DNA of 63,511 nucleotides from Deltaproteobacteria bacterium (GTDB lineage Bacteria > Myxococcota_A > UBA9160 > SZUA-336), in NCBI GenBank assembly GCA_019311115.1, contig JAFDDB010000005.1:1-63511 (forward strand). Reading direction: 5' to 3'. The notes under the pieces were generated by a model that had not been told where the DNA came from, did not search any database, and was given only the letters and a program-made list of their open reading frames with translations. Both the position numbers and the translations under genes were made by a program. How positions within the stretch are numbered: the first letter of the stretch is position 1; every line of letters begins with the position of its first letter. This document shows, in pieces, positions 42,826 through 51,799 of this stretch.

Positions 42826-44319
42826 GTGCGAGTGCTGGTGGTGCCCGGCGAGGTCACCGAGCTCGAGGCCGTCGAGGAGTGGGCGGAGCTCGGACGGTCG
42901 AGCCACGCGCTGTCGCAGCTGCGAGCGGTGTCGCACGCGCGTGCACCCTACGCGCTGCGCGCCAGCTCCTGGGACGTGGTGCTCTGCGACCTGGCCAGTG
43001 GAGAGGAGCGGGTATTCGACCTGGCTCGCGGGGCGCGGAGTCGCGGACTCGACGTTCCCTTCGTACTGATCGAGCCGCCGGCCGGCTGCGCGTCTCCGGG
43101 ACGGGTGCGGGCGCTGGGCGGTGTGCACCTGATCGAGCGCGCGCGGCTCTCGCCGAGCCGGCTGGCGCGAGCCCTCGACGCCGCGGTCGCACCCCCGGAG
43201 ACGCCGCGTGCTCGACGAGCCGTCCCCCGTCCCCGGGCAGCCGTCCCGCGTCCTCCAGAAGCGGAGGTGGCGGCGGGCGGCGTCGCGGCGTCGCGGCGCA
43301 ACGCCGACCACGTGCCCGCCATGCTGTTCCGCACGGACGACCAGGGTGCCTTTACGCACTTCAGCCGCGAGTGGACGCGCTTTACCGGGCGCGACGAGAG
43401 CCGCGAGCGCGGCGGGGGCTGGCTCGAGGTCGTGCACCCCGGCGACCGTCCGCGCTTCAGCGACGCCTTCGACCGCGCGCTCTCCGAGGGCTCGCCGTTC
43501 GAGGTGGACCTGCGCGTGCGCCGCGCCGGCGCCGAGTACCGCTGGCTGCGCGTGCGCGGAGTTCCGAGGCGCGAGGCGTCCCGGTTCACGGGCTTCGTCG
43601 GCTCGGCGTTCGACGTGACCGACCTGGTCAAGCGGGCCTCCGAGGCGGCGCGGCTCGAGGACGACAACCAGGACCTGCGCCAGTTCACGTACGCGGTCGC
43701 GCACGACCTGCAGGAACCCCTGCGCGCGCTCGGGTCGTGGCTGCGCGAGGCGGTTGACGTGGCTCCGGGCGAGTCGATCGAGCCCATCGGCCGCGCGCTC
43801 GACAGCCTGGAGCAGACGCAGCACATGCTGCGCGACCTGCTCGAGTGCGCGGCGGTCGGCAGCAGCGGCGAGACGTTCGAAGAGATCGACCTGGCCGAGC
43901 CGCTCGAGTGGGCCCTGTCCAACCTGCGCGCGCTGGTTCGGGAAACGGGCGCCGCGATCGAGATCGGCGCGCTCGCTCGCGCGCGCTGCGATCCGCCGCA
44001 GATAGCGCGCGTGTTCCAGAACCTGGTCGGGAACGCTCTCAAGTTCCACGGAGCGGAGCCCCCGCGCGTGCATGTCTCTGCCGTGGCGAGTGGGGGCGCC
44101 GTCCGTGTCTCGGTGCGCGACGAGGGAATCGGGATCGGTCCCGAGCACCACGCGGCGATCTTCGAGATCTTCCAGCGCGCGCCGGGCGCCGAAGCCCCGG
44201 GGTCGGGCGTGGGTCTCGCACTCTGCAAGCGCATCGTCGAGCGTCACCGCGGGTCGCTGCAGGTCGTCTCCGCGCCGGGTGACGGGGCGTGCTTCACGTT
44301 CACCCTGCCCGCGCCGTGA
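42826..44319 (+). CDS. PAS-domain sensor histidine kinase with degenerate N-terminal receiver
   Basis: 497-aa cytoplasmic kinase. Residues 1-110 look like a receiver fold without the acidic pocket: VVLCDLASGE has one Asp, and no DD pair is visible. A proline/arginine linker precedes a PAS_3-type domain at 165-270 (PAMLFRTDDQGAFTHFSREWTRFTGRD...RGVPRREASRFTGFVGSAFDVTD). The HisKA helix has the phospho-His in FTYAVAHDLQEPLRALGSWL, and the HATPase domain has NLVGNALKF, DEGIGIGPEHHAAIFEIFQR and GSGVGLALCKRIVERHRG. GTG 42826 is preferred over 42760: GAGGGGG lies upstream and the strand then starts at the N-terminus. No response regulator adjacent. Confidence 0.9.
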   Translation: MRVLVVPGEVTELEAVEEWAELGRSSHALSQLRAVSHARAPYALRASSWDVVLCDLASGEERVFDLARGARSRGLDVPFVLIEPPAGCASPGRVRALGGVHLIERARLSPSRLARALDAAVAPPETPRARRAVPRPRAAVPRPPEAEVAAGGVAASRRNADHVPAMLFRTDDQGAFTHFSREWTRFTGRDESRERGGGWLEVVHPGDRPRFSDAFDRALSEGSPFEVDLRVRRAGAEYRWLRVRGVPRREASRFTGFVGSAFDVTDLVKRASEAARLEDDNQDLRQFTYAVAHDLQEPLRALGSWLREAVDVAPGESIEPIGRALDSLEQTQHMLRDLLECAAVGSSGETFEEIDLAEPLEWALSNLRALVRETGAAIEIGALARARCDPPQIARVFQNLVGNALKFHGAEPPRVHVSAVASGGAVRVSVRDEGIGIGPEHHAAIFEIFQRAPGAEAPGSGVGLALCKRIVERHRGSLQVVSAPGDGACFTFTLPAP

Positions 44320-44366
44320 GCCGACTTGCCCCCCGTCGGCCGGCGCGCGGGCTAGAATGCCGCGCC

Positions 44367-45680
44367 ATGTCCCTGCATCTTCGACTTCCGCTGCTACTCG
44401 TCGCACTGACCGCGTGCACGATTCCCGGCGCCGTGCCCGCGCCCGAGGCGGAGCTTCCGGCCCGGCCGGCGACCGTCTACCGGGGCGCAACGGTCATGAC
44501 GGCCGCAGGCCCGACGCTCGAGAGCGCGGACGTGCTGGTCGTGGGCTCCGAGATCGCGGGTGTGGGCAGCGACCTCGACGTTCCCGAGGGAGCCGTGGTG
44601 GTGGACGCGAAGGGCCGCTGGATCACCCCCGGGCTCATCGACGTGCACTCGCACATGGGCGTGTACAGCGTGCCCGGCGTGCGCGCGCACGCCGACGGCA
44701 ACGAGGCGACGTCGCCCTTCCGGCCCGAAGTACGGGCGGCCGAGAGCTTCTGGCCACAGGACCCCGCGCTGCGCCGTGCGGTCGCGGGAGGCATCACCAC
44801 CATCCACGTACTGCCGGGCTCGGCCAACCTGGTGGGCGGCCAGGGGGTGACGATGCGCCTGGTGCCCGCGCTCTCCGCCAGCGCCATGCGCTTCGAAGCC
44901 GCCCCCGTCACCATGAAGATGGCGTGCGGCGAGAATCCGAAGCGCGTCTATGGGACGCGCCGCAAGACTGCCCCGTCCACGCGCATGGGCGAGGTCGCGA
45001 TGCTGCGCCAGCGGCTCGAGAACGCGAGCCACTACTCGCCCGAGAAAGACAAGCCGATCGACTACGGCAAGCAGGCGATGCGCAAGGTGGTCGACGGCGA
45101 AATCCTGATCCAGAACCACTGCTACCGCGCCGACGAGATGCTGCTGCGGCTCGAACTCTTCTCCGAGTTCGGCATCACGCCGCGCGCATTCCACCACGCG
45201 ATCGAGGCCTACAAGATCCGTGACGACCTGGTCGAGGCGGGAGTGGGCGCCGCCGTCTGGGTCGATTGGTGGGGAGCCAAGATGGAAATGCTCGACGCCG
45301 TACCCGAGAACGCGGCGCTGCTGGACGAGGCCGGCGTGCGCGTGGCGTTGCACTCCGACTCGCCCTACGACATCCAGCGCATGAACCAGCAGGCCGCTAA
45401 GGCGCTCGCCGCCGGCAAGCGCGCGGGCCTGCGCGTCGATCGCGAGCGAGCGATCCGCTGGATCACGGCGAACCCGGCCTGGCTGCTCGGAATCGAGGAG
45501 CGAACCGGCACGCTCGAGCCCGGACGCGACGCCGACCTGGTCATCTGGTCGGCCGATCCCTTCAGTGTGTACGCGCGTGCCGAGGTCGTGGTGATCCAGG
45601 GGCAGCGCGTCTACGACCGCGACCATCCTGAACTCTTCCCGCCGTCGGACTTCGATCTGGGGATCGGGGCCCAGCCGTGA
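44367..45680 (+). CDS. Lipoprotein amidohydrolase (imidazolonepropionase-like)
   Basis: 437-aa protein with lipobox ALTAC, so envelope-attached. The amidohydrolase barrel has the HxH metal pair in TPGLIDVHSHMG, further metal His in QNHCYRADEMLL and AFHHAIEAY, a metal Asp in ALHSDSPYD and the C-terminal ERTGTLEPGRDADLVIW strand. The pattern fits the imidazolonepropionase/prolidase-type periplasmic group seen in Bacteroidetes and Myxococcota. ATG 44367. Its stop is overlapped (GTGA) by the next gene, which encodes a related but metal-less barrel; the two probably form a complex. Confidence 0.88.
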   Translation: MSLHLRLPLLLVALTACTIPGAVPAPEAELPARPATVYRGATVMTAAGPTLESADVLVVGSEIAGVGSDLDVPEGAVVVDAKGRWITPGLIDVHSHMGVYSVPGVRAHADGNEATSPFRPEVRAAESFWPQDPALRRAVAGGITTIHVLPGSANLVGGQGVTMRLVPALSASAMRFEAAPVTMKMACGENPKRVYGTRRKTAPSTRMGEVAMLRQRLENASHYSPEKDKPIDYGKQAMRKVVDGEILIQNHCYRADEMLLRLELFSEFGITPRAFHHAIEAYKIRDDLVEAGVGAAVWVDWWGAKMEMLDAVPENAALLDEAGVRVALHSDSPYDIQRMNQQAAKALAAGKRAGLRVDRERAIRWITANPAWLLGIEERTGTLEPGRDADLVIWSADPFSVYARAEVVVIQGQRVYDRDHPELFPPSDFDLGIGAQP

Positions 45681-46855
45681 AGGGCGTGCTCGCCGCGATC
45701 GTGCTCAAGGGCGCGTCCGTGTTTACCGGCGAGGGCGCGCTGGTCGAGAACGCCACCATCGTGATCGACGGCAATCGCATCTCCGCCGTCGGTACCGAGG
45801 TGCGGATCCCCGAGGGCGCGCGCGTGATCGACGCGAAGGGGGCCGTCGTGACGCCGGGCCTGGTCGACGCGGTCTCCCGGCTCGGAGTCCAGGACGTGAG
45901 TCTCGAGGCCTCGACCGTCGAGGGCACGTCCGGCCCCGAAGGCGGCCCCGTGCGCGCCAGCCTGCGCGTTGCCGACACCTACAATCCCGCGTCTTTCACG
46001 ATCCCCGTGGCCCGCGGCGGCGGCATCACGTCGGCCGTCGTCTCGCCCCGAGGCGGCGTCATCTCCGGCCAGTCGATCTGGGTCGACCTGGTCGCGAAGC
46101 AGCCGATCCGCGAGCGAGCGCTCGCCCTGCACGTGAGTGTGCAGGGCATCGGCGCAAAGCCCGGAGCGCGGTCGCGCGCCTTCCACGTGCTGCGCGAAGC
46201 GCTGGAGGACGCGCGCCTGTACCGGGCGAACCGCGGACCGTACATCACCCGCAAGCTCCGCGAGCTTTCCATCTCGGCCGCGGACCTGGGGGCGATCGAG
46301 CGTGCGCTCGATCGCGAGCTCAAGGTCGCCATCCACGTCGACCGCGCGTCCGACATCCGCGGCGTGCTGGCGCTGGTCAAGGAGCACCGCCTGGACGCCA
46401 TACTCGTCGGCGCTGCCGAGGGCTGGAAGGTGCGCGACGAGATCCGCCGCGCAGGCGTCCCCGTACTCGTCGACCCGCTCGCCAACCTGCCGGCCTCGTT
46501 CAACCGCCTGCAGGCCCGCGACGACAACGCCGCGCTCCTGCACGAGGCCGGCGTCCCCGTAGGCATCACCCTGCTCGGCGACGCCCACCGCGCCCACCGC
46601 CTGCGCTGGGCGGCCGGCAACGCGGTAGCCGACGGCCTCCCCTACGAAGCCGCCCTCGCCGCCATCACCCGCATCCCCGCCCAGGCCTTCGGCATCACCG
46701 ACGCCGGAGCAATCGCCCCAGGCGCCCTGGCCAACCTGGTCGTCTGGAACGGCGACCCCCTAGAAGTCACCACCTGGCCCACCCACCTCTTCATCAGAGG
46801 CGAGCAGATAGACCTACGCTCCCGCCAGGACCTCCTAACCGAACGCTACCGCTAG
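45677..46855 (+). CDS. Amidohydrolase-fold protein lacking metal ligands (likely inactive partner)
   Basis: 392-aa protein with the same overall barrel as the preceding gene (ATIVIDGNRISAVGTEVRIPEGARVIDAKGAVVTPGLVDA). At the HxH position it reads DAVSRLG, and the other metal His/Asp sites are also absent (VDPLANLP, GITLLGDAH). The terminal IAPGALANLVVWNGDP strand is intact. A pseudo-enzyme that pairs with the active amidohydrolase is the simplest reading. GTG 45677-45679 overlaps the upstream TGA. No signal peptide of its own is evident, so if the partner is lipidated outside, this one would need to be exported or the pair is cytosolic-facing; unresolved. Confidence 0.8.
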   Translation: MKGVLAAIVLKGASVFTGEGALVENATIVIDGNRISAVGTEVRIPEGARVIDAKGAVVTPGLVDAVSRLGVQDVSLEASTVEGTSGPEGGPVRASLRVADTYNPASFTIPVARGGGITSAVVSPRGGVISGQSIWVDLVAKQPIRERALALHVSVQGIGAKPGARSRAFHVLREALEDARLYRANRGPYITRKLRELSISAADLGAIERALDRELKVAIHVDRASDIRGVLALVKEHRLDAILVGAAEGWKVRDEIRRAGVPVLVDPLANLPASFNRLQARDDNAALLHEAGVPVGITLLGDAHRAHRLRWAAGNAVADGLPYEAALAAITRIPAQAFGITDAGAIAPGALANLVVWNGDPLEVTTWPTHLFIRGEQIDLRSRQDLLTERYR

Positions 46856-46925
46856 TCCTCCCCATCCAGAACCCACCCGCGACAGCTCGACCGGGTGCCC
46901 CAAGGTGGAGTCGCGACACCGCGCA

Positions 46926-47022
46926 GGCGCCGGGAAGCGCCCCCCGCAGGCCGGCTGGGGGAGGCGCGCAAAGCGCGCCGACGGGCCCCCACTCCGGCCT
47001 GCGGGGGGCGCTTCCCGGCGCC
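46926..47022. repeat. 29-bp perfect inverted repeat with nested palindrome
   Basis: Left arm 46926-46954 and right arm 46994-47022 are exact reverse complements over 29 bp, separated by 39 nt. The loop itself contains a second palindrome (GGCGCGC AAA GCGCGCC), so the whole 97 nt can form a long double hairpin. It sits between the convergent ends of the amidohydrolase and the alpha/beta hydrolase. It is much larger than a normal intrinsic terminator and has no T-tract. Possible REP-like, transposon-related or transcription-insulating element. Confidence 0.9.
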
Positions 47023-47030
47023 CTCCTCGG

Positions 47031-47912
47031 TCAAGATCCGAGAAACCCCTGCACCAACTCCAGAACCCGATCGAGCTGATCGTGGTGCACCCAGTGTCCG
47101 GCGTCCTCGACCACCTCGATCTGCGCGTCCTGGAACACGTCCGCGCGGCCGTCCTTCTCGTAGTCCCCGGCAAAGCTCTCGGTGCCGCGGATCAACAAGG
47201 TCGGACAGGTGATCCGCGCCCACAGCGAGTGCGCCTCGCGCAGGTTGAACGAGTACGGCGAGTGCGCGCGCGTGTAGTTGTCGAACTTCCAGCTGTAGGT
47301 GCCGTCCTCGTTCTGGTTGACGCCGTGCGCGGTCAGGTGCCGCGCCCACTCCTCGGACAGGTGCGGATTCTCGGCCTGCATGCGCGCGAAGGCCTGTTCC
47401 AGCGAGTCGTAGCGGCGGGGCGCGCGGCCCGAGATGGTGCGGCCGGCCTCGATCCACTCGCGCATGCGCTCCTCGACCGGCTTGCCGCCGCGCATCTCGA
47501 TGAACTTCGGCGACGGTCCGAGCCCCTCGATCGAGACCAGCCTGCAGACGTTCTCGGGGTAGATGCCGGCGTACTGCAGGCTGATCGACCCACCCAGCGA
47601 GTGCCCGACCACCGTGACGGGAAAGCGGTCCTGCTGGTGGAGAAGCTGCGCGATGTCGTAGACGTAGTCGATCATCGCGTAGTTCGAGCCGATCACCCAC
47701 TGCGAGTCGCCGTGGCCGCGCAGGTCCGGAGCGATCACGTGGTAGTGCTCGCGCAGCACGCGGGCCATCCAGTCCCAGTTGCGGCAGTGGTCGCGGGTGC
47801 CGTGGATGAGGATCATGAGGGGAGCGTCGGGGTTCCCCCAGTCCACGTAGTGCAGCCGCAACCTCTGCGAGAAGTAGTTGTGGGACGTGGGTCCGTGCAG
47901 GTCTGTCTCCAT
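47031..47912 (-). CDS. Alpha/beta hydrolase
   Basis: 293-aa protein. Oxyanion loop LIHGTRDHCRNW, then DLRGHGDS and nucleophile elbow VVGHSLGGSISL (Ser near residue 105), acid in LLIRGTES and His in VEDAGHWVHHDQLDRV. The layout is that of epoxide hydrolase/haloalkane-dehalogenase/MhpC-type enzymes. ATG 47910-47912; an in-frame extension upstream exists but overlaps the divergent gene. Divergent from the glutamine-synthetase-like gene with 67 nt between starts. Confidence 0.9.
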   Translation of the reverse strand: METDLHGPTSHNYFSQRLRLHYVDWGNPDAPLMILIHGTRDHCRNWDWMARVLREHYHVIAPDLRGHGDSQWVIGSNYAMIDYVYDIAQLLHQQDRFPVTVVGHSLGGSISLQYAGIYPENVCRLVSIEGLGPSPKFIEMRGGKPVEERMREWIEAGRTISGRAPRRYDSLEQAFARMQAENPHLSEEWARHLTAHGVNQNEDGTYSWKFDNYTRAHSPYSFNLREAHSLWARITCPTLLIRGTESFAGDYEKDGRADVFQDAQIEVVEDAGHWVHHDQLDRVLELVQGFLGS

Positions 47913-47979
47913 GGGCCGAGAGTAACGGACTTGGCCGCGTTGGTGATTTCGACTACAAGAGAGCGCAGGGAGACAGCGC

Positions 47980-49368
47980 ATGAGTGATGCGGGGCGGCTC
48001 GGCCGCGAGGAACTCGAACAGGCCATTCGAAGCGGCGAGATCGACACGGTGATCACGGCCTTTCCGGACCTGTACGGCCGGCTGATCGGAAAGCGCATCA
48101 CGGGCAGCTTCTTCCTCGACGAGGTCGCCGACCATGGCATGCACGTCTGCGACTACCTGCTGGCCTGCGACATGGAGATGGACCCGGTTCCCGGCTACGG
48201 CTTCACGTCCTGGGAGACGGGCTATGGCGACATGCACTGCCAGCCCGACTGGTCCACCGCGCGCCGCGCCGCCTGGCTCCCGCAGACCGCGATCGTGATC
48301 TGTGACTGCCTCGACGACGACGGCGGGCCGATCGGCGTCGCGCCCCGGCAGGTGCTCCAGCGCCAGACGGCGCGCGCGCTCGAGCGCGGCATCGTGGCCA
48401 AGGGCGCCTCGGAGCTCGAGTTCTTCGTCTTCGCCGAGACCTACGAGTCGGCGCACGAGAAGGGCTACGCGAACCTGAGCACCTTCGGGAACTACGTCGA
48501 GGACTACCACCTGCTGCAGAGCACCAAGGTCGAGCCGCTCGTGGGCGAGATCCGGCGGCGCGTCGCCGAGTCGGGCGTGCCGGTCGAGTTCAGCAAGGGA
48601 GAGTGGGGACCGGGGCAGCACGAGATCAACCTGCGCTACGCCGAGCTGGTCGAGATGGCCGACCGCCACACGCTCTACAAGCACGCGGCCAAGGAGATCG
48701 CCTGGGCGCAGCAGCGCAGCATCACCTTCATGGCCAAGTGGCACGCGGAGCACGCCGGGAACAGCATGCACGTGCACGCGAGTCTCTGGGACGCAGAGAC
48801 GGGAAAGAGCCTCTTTGCGGGCGACGGCGACCCGATCCCCGGCACGCGCGCGCGTCCCTCGAAGCTCTTCCGGCACTGGCTCGCCGGACAGCTCGAGCAT
48901 GCGCGCGCCATGACGCTGTTCTTCGCCCCCTACGTCAACTCGTACAAGCGCTTCGTCGCGGGCACGTTCGCGCCGACGGCGATCGGCTGGGCCTACGACA
49001 ACCGCACGGCCGGCTTCCGCGTGGTCGGCCACGGGGAGGCGCTGCGGACCGAGTGCCGCATACCCGGCGGCGATGCCAACCCGTACCTGGCGTTTGCCGT
49101 CATCCTGGCGGCGGGTCTGGACGGGATCGAGCGCGAGCTCGAGCCGCCGCCGATCTTCGAGGGCAACCTCTACACCGCAGAGGACCTGCCCCAGGTGCCG
49201 CGCACGCTCGGCGACGCGATCGCCGAGGCGGAGTCCTCCGAGTTCCTTCGCAAGGCGCTGGGGGACGACGTGCTCGAGCACTACCTCCACTTCGCGCGCA
49301 CCGAGAAGCGCAAGTTCGACGAGACGGTCACGACCTGGGAGCGCGCACGGTTTCTCGAGCGGGCGTGA
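47980..49368 (+). CDS. Glutamine-synthetase-family ligase (PuuA-like)
   Basis: 462-aa GS-fold enzyme. Conserved blocks: KGASELEFFVF (metal Glu), FSKGEWGPGQHEINLRYAELVEMAD, the HVHASLWD His loop, APTAIGWAYDNRTAGFRVVG (Arg for phosphate) and ECRIPGGDANPYLAFAVILAAGLDGIE. No adenylylation Tyr loop typical of GlnA, so gamma-glutamyl-amine/putrescine-type ligases (PuuA) or an amino-acid-specific GS-like protein are likelier. ATG 47980 with AGGGAGA upstream. Followed by the coupled RsgA gene (GTGA overlap). Confidence 0.9.
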   Translation: MSDAGRLGREELEQAIRSGEIDTVITAFPDLYGRLIGKRITGSFFLDEVADHGMHVCDYLLACDMEMDPVPGYGFTSWETGYGDMHCQPDWSTARRAAWLPQTAIVICDCLDDDGGPIGVAPRQVLQRQTARALERGIVAKGASELEFFVFAETYESAHEKGYANLSTFGNYVEDYHLLQSTKVEPLVGEIRRRVAESGVPVEFSKGEWGPGQHEINLRYAELVEMADRHTLYKHAAKEIAWAQQRSITFMAKWHAEHAGNSMHVHASLWDAETGKSLFAGDGDPIPGTRARPSKLFRHWLAGQLEHARAMTLFFAPYVNSYKRFVAGTFAPTAIGWAYDNRTAGFRVVGHGEALRTECRIPGGDANPYLAFAVILAAGLDGIERELEPPPIFEGNLYTAEDLPQVPRTLGDAIAEAESSEFLRKALGDDVLEHYLHFARTEKRKFDETVTTWERARFLERA

Positions 49369-50273
49369 GCTCCGGAATCGTCATCGGCGTGTACCGCGGC
49401 GGCTGCGAGGCCGTCGAGGGCGCGCGGGTGGTCGAGTTGCGGCTCGTCGGCCGTCACGCGCAGGACGAAGTGCAGCTCGCGGTCGGCGACGAGGTGACCT
49501 TCGACGCGGACAAGGGCATCGTCCTCGAGGTCGCGGAGCGCCGCACCGAGCTGAGTCGTCTGCGCCCGCAGGGGGGGCGGCGCCGGCGCGACCCCAGCGG
49601 ACGCAAGCTGATCGCGGCCAACATGGACCGCCTCGCGATCGTCTGCGCCGTGCGCGAGCCGCCGTTCCGCTCGGGGCTGGTCGACCGCTTCCTGCTGGCG
49701 GCCGTGGCGGGGGGACTCGACGCCATCCTGATCGTGAACAAGATCGACCTGCCGGGTGCCGACCCGCTGCCCGAGGAGATCCGCGCGTACGAGCGCGTCC
49801 TCCCCGTGCTGGCGGTGTCGGCATCGGAGCGCCGGGGGCTCGACGCGCTGCGCGACCAGCTCGCCGGACGCCGCACGGTCTTCGCCGGGCACAGTGGAGT
49901 GGGCAAGTCGTCGCTGCTGAACGCCTTGGAGCCACTGCTCCGGCTCGAGACCGGCGAGATGAGCCGCAAGAGCGGGAAGGGACGCCACACCACGACCCAC
50001 GCGGTCTGGCTCGAGCTCGGCAACGGTGCGGTCGCGGTCGACACGCCGGGGATTCGCGAGCTGGCGACCGGACCGGTCGATCCGGACCTGCTCGACCGCG
50101 CCTATCCGGACGTGCTCGCACCCGCCGGGGAGTGCCGCTTCCGCGACTGCCGCCACCTGCGCGAGCCCGACTGCGCGGTGCGAGCGGCGGTCGAGCGCGG
50201 CGAGGTTTCGGCCGCGCGCCTGCAGGGCTACCACAAGCTCATCGCCGAGCTGGCCGAGCTCGACGCCGACTAG
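49365..50273 (+). CDS. rsgA: Ribosome small-subunit-dependent GTPase RsgA
   Basis: 302-aa circularly permuted GTPase. Order: OB-fold N-terminus (GDEVTF...GIVLEVAERRTELSRL), G4 IVNKIDLP, G5-like VSASERRGLDAL, G1 AGHSGVGKSSLLNAL, G2 GRHTTTHAVW, G3 DTPGIREL, then the zinc motif CRFRDCRHLREPDC (C-x5-H-x-C type). It matures the 30S subunit by GTP hydrolysis. GTG 49365-49367 overlaps the TGA of the upstream GS-like gene. Its TAG (50271-50273) shares CTAG with the convergent SDR gene's stop. Slightly short against E. coli RsgA (350 aa) at the N-terminus. Confidence 0.95.
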   Translation: MSSGIVIGVYRGGCEAVEGARVVELRLVGRHAQDEVQLAVGDEVTFDADKGIVLEVAERRTELSRLRPQGGRRRRDPSGRKLIAANMDRLAIVCAVREPPFRSGLVDRFLLAAVAGGLDAILIVNKIDLPGADPLPEEIRAYERVLPVLAVSASERRGLDALRDQLAGRRTVFAGHSGVGKSSLLNALEPLLRLETGEMSRKSGKGRHTTTHAVWLELGNGAVAVDTPGIRELATGPVDPDLLDRAYPDVLAPAGECRFRDCRHLREPDCAVRAAVERGEVSAARLQGYHKLIAELAELDAD

Positions 50274-51070
50274 AGAGTGCGGCGTCCGATCAGTCCGCCT
50301 ACGCGCCGGACGAGCCAGCGCGGGTACATGCGGACGAGCGTGGTGCCGAGCGCGTTCGGCAGCCCCGGTGCCACGAGCGCGCGCCCCTTCATGCAGGCGT
50401 CGTAGCCCTCCTGCGCCACGCCGCGCGCGTCGCCGATCAGGAACTCGGGCAGCCAGTCGCCGGCCGGGCTCTCGCGCTGCGCGCGGTCGACCATCTCGGT
50501 GCGGGTGAGTCCGGGGCAGAGGGCCGTCACCGTCACGCCCGTGCCGCGCAGCTCCTCTCCGAGCGCCTCGGAGAGCGACAGCACGTACGCCTTGCTGGCC
50601 GCGTACGAGGCCAGCGAAGGCACCGGCTGGAACGACGCGATCGACGCCACGTTGAGCACGCGGCCTCGGCGGCGGCGCAGCATCGGCGGCACGAAGAGGC
50701 GGGCGAGCGAGGTCGGCACAGCCACGTTCAGCTGCACCAGCCGTTCGTGGCTGTCGAGCGGGATCTCGGCGAAGGCGCCACTCTCCGCGACGCCCGCGTT
50801 GTTCACCAGCACCTCGATCGGTGCGCCGGAGTGCGTGATCTCGTCATAGAGATCCTGCGCGGCGTTCGGCTCGGTCAGGTCGCGCGCGATGCATCGAACC
50901 GTCGTCCCGTGCTGCGCGCGGCAGCGGTCCGCGATCTCGTTCAGCTGCTCGCGGCGCCGCGCCACGATCACCAGGTCCCAGCCCTGCCGGGCGAAGATCT
51001 CGGCCAGTTCGCGCCCGATGCCCGAAGACGCACCGGTCAGGAGCACCGCACCCTGTCTCGCTTCCGCCAT
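50270..51070 (-). CDS. Short-chain dehydrogenase/reductase
   Basis: 266-aa classical SDR. Nucleotide loop VLLTGASSGIGRELA at the N-terminus, NNAGVAESG, a catalytic Ser in VASIASF and YAASK (Tyr-x-x-x-Lys), then TVTALCPGLTRTEM. The C-terminal extension (RVGGLIGRRTL) is basic. ATG 51068-51070 places the loop near residue 15; another ATG at 51077-51079 would add three residues. Related to DltE/YqjQ-type SDRs. Converges with rsgA. Confidence 0.9.
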   Translation of the reverse strand: MAEARQGAVLLTGASSGIGRELAEIFARQGWDLVIVARRREQLNEIADRCRAQHGTTVRCIARDLTEPNAAQDLYDEITHSGAPIEVLVNNAGVAESGAFAEIPLDSHERLVQLNVAVPTSLARLFVPPMLRRRRGRVLNVASIASFQPVPSLASYAASKAYVLSLSEALGEELRGTGVTVTALCPGLTRTEMVDRAQRESPAGDWLPEFLIGDARGVAQEGYDACMKGRALVAPGLPNALGTTLVRMYPRWLVRRVGGLIGRRTL

Positions 51071-51094
51071 CGGACGCATTCTGCCACGCCGGGC

Positions 51095-51787
51095 TCAGGT
51101 CAGATGGAAGTCCTCGGCGTAGGCCAGGGCTCCGAGCGCCGCGGCGACGGCGAGCGAGGCGCGGTTCTCCCACCACGTGCTGTACAGCGGCAGCCGCCCC
51201 GAAGCGCGCACGTGCGCCGCCCAGGCCGCGACGGCCGCCCGGGCGTGTCCGCGCCCGCGGGCAGCGGGCACCGTCTCGGCTCCGGCTTCGGCCGCCCGGA
51301 CGCCGCGCCGCGCGCAGTGGCAGACCGAGACGGTCTCTCCGCGCTCGACCACCACCACCGTGGGCGAGATGTCCGCCAGCTCAGCGGGGATCCAGTCGAA
51401 GGGTCCCGCCAGGCGCGCGGCGTTCGCCGGGGTGACGAGCTCGGCGCGCGACGTGTCGTCACTCGCTTCGAGCAGCAGGAAGGCCGGCCCCCGGTACTCC
51501 CGCTCCCAGGAGCCGAGTGCGTCGCCCAACGTCGCGGCCGGGGCGGGTGGCGGCGCGGATTCCGCGAGCCGTGCGAGGGGTGGCTCGCGCGCCGCGATCG
51601 ACCCGAGCTCGGCCACCAGCACGTCGGGGATGTCGGCGCGCGCGTGGAAGCGGTTCCCCTCGGTCGTGCGGCCCAGGAAGAGCTGCGCGGCCTTCGGCGC
51701 ACCGGCGGGGGACCTGATCCGGCCACGCGTGTCGAGATCGAAGAGCGTCGCGACCTGGATCTCGAGCAGCTCGAGCGGCCGCAGCAA
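51095..51787 (-). CDS. GNAT-like acetyltransferase
   Basis: 230-aa protein. The C-terminal 90 residues carry an acetyl-CoA-binding block (VPAARGRGHARAAVAAWAAHV, R/Q-x-x-G-x-G/A motif) followed by YSTWWENRASLAVAAALGALAY, typical of GNAT family. The N-terminal half is variable. No ATG or GTG lies at a suitable place; the frame's first start is TTG 51785-51787, 12 nt after the dienelactone-type gene, without a good ribosome-binding site, so the true start is uncertain. Substrate unknown. Confidence 0.65.
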   Translation of the reverse strand: MLRPLELLEIQVATLFDLDTRGRIRSPAGAPKAAQLFLGRTTEGNRFHARADIPDVLVAELGSIAAREPPLARLAESAPPPAPAATLGDALGSWEREYRGPAFLLLEASDDTSRAELVTPANAARLAGPFDWIPAELADISPTVVVVERGETVSVCHCARRGVRAAEAGAETVPAARGRGHARAAVAAWAAHVRASGRLPLYSTWWENRASLAVAAALGALAYAEDFHLT

Positions 51788-51799
51788 ATGCAGCGCCGC

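Noticed and set aside
46926..47022. Ordinary rho-independent terminator.
   Set aside because: Arms of 29 bp and no T-tract on either strand; called a repeat, though it may still stop transcription.
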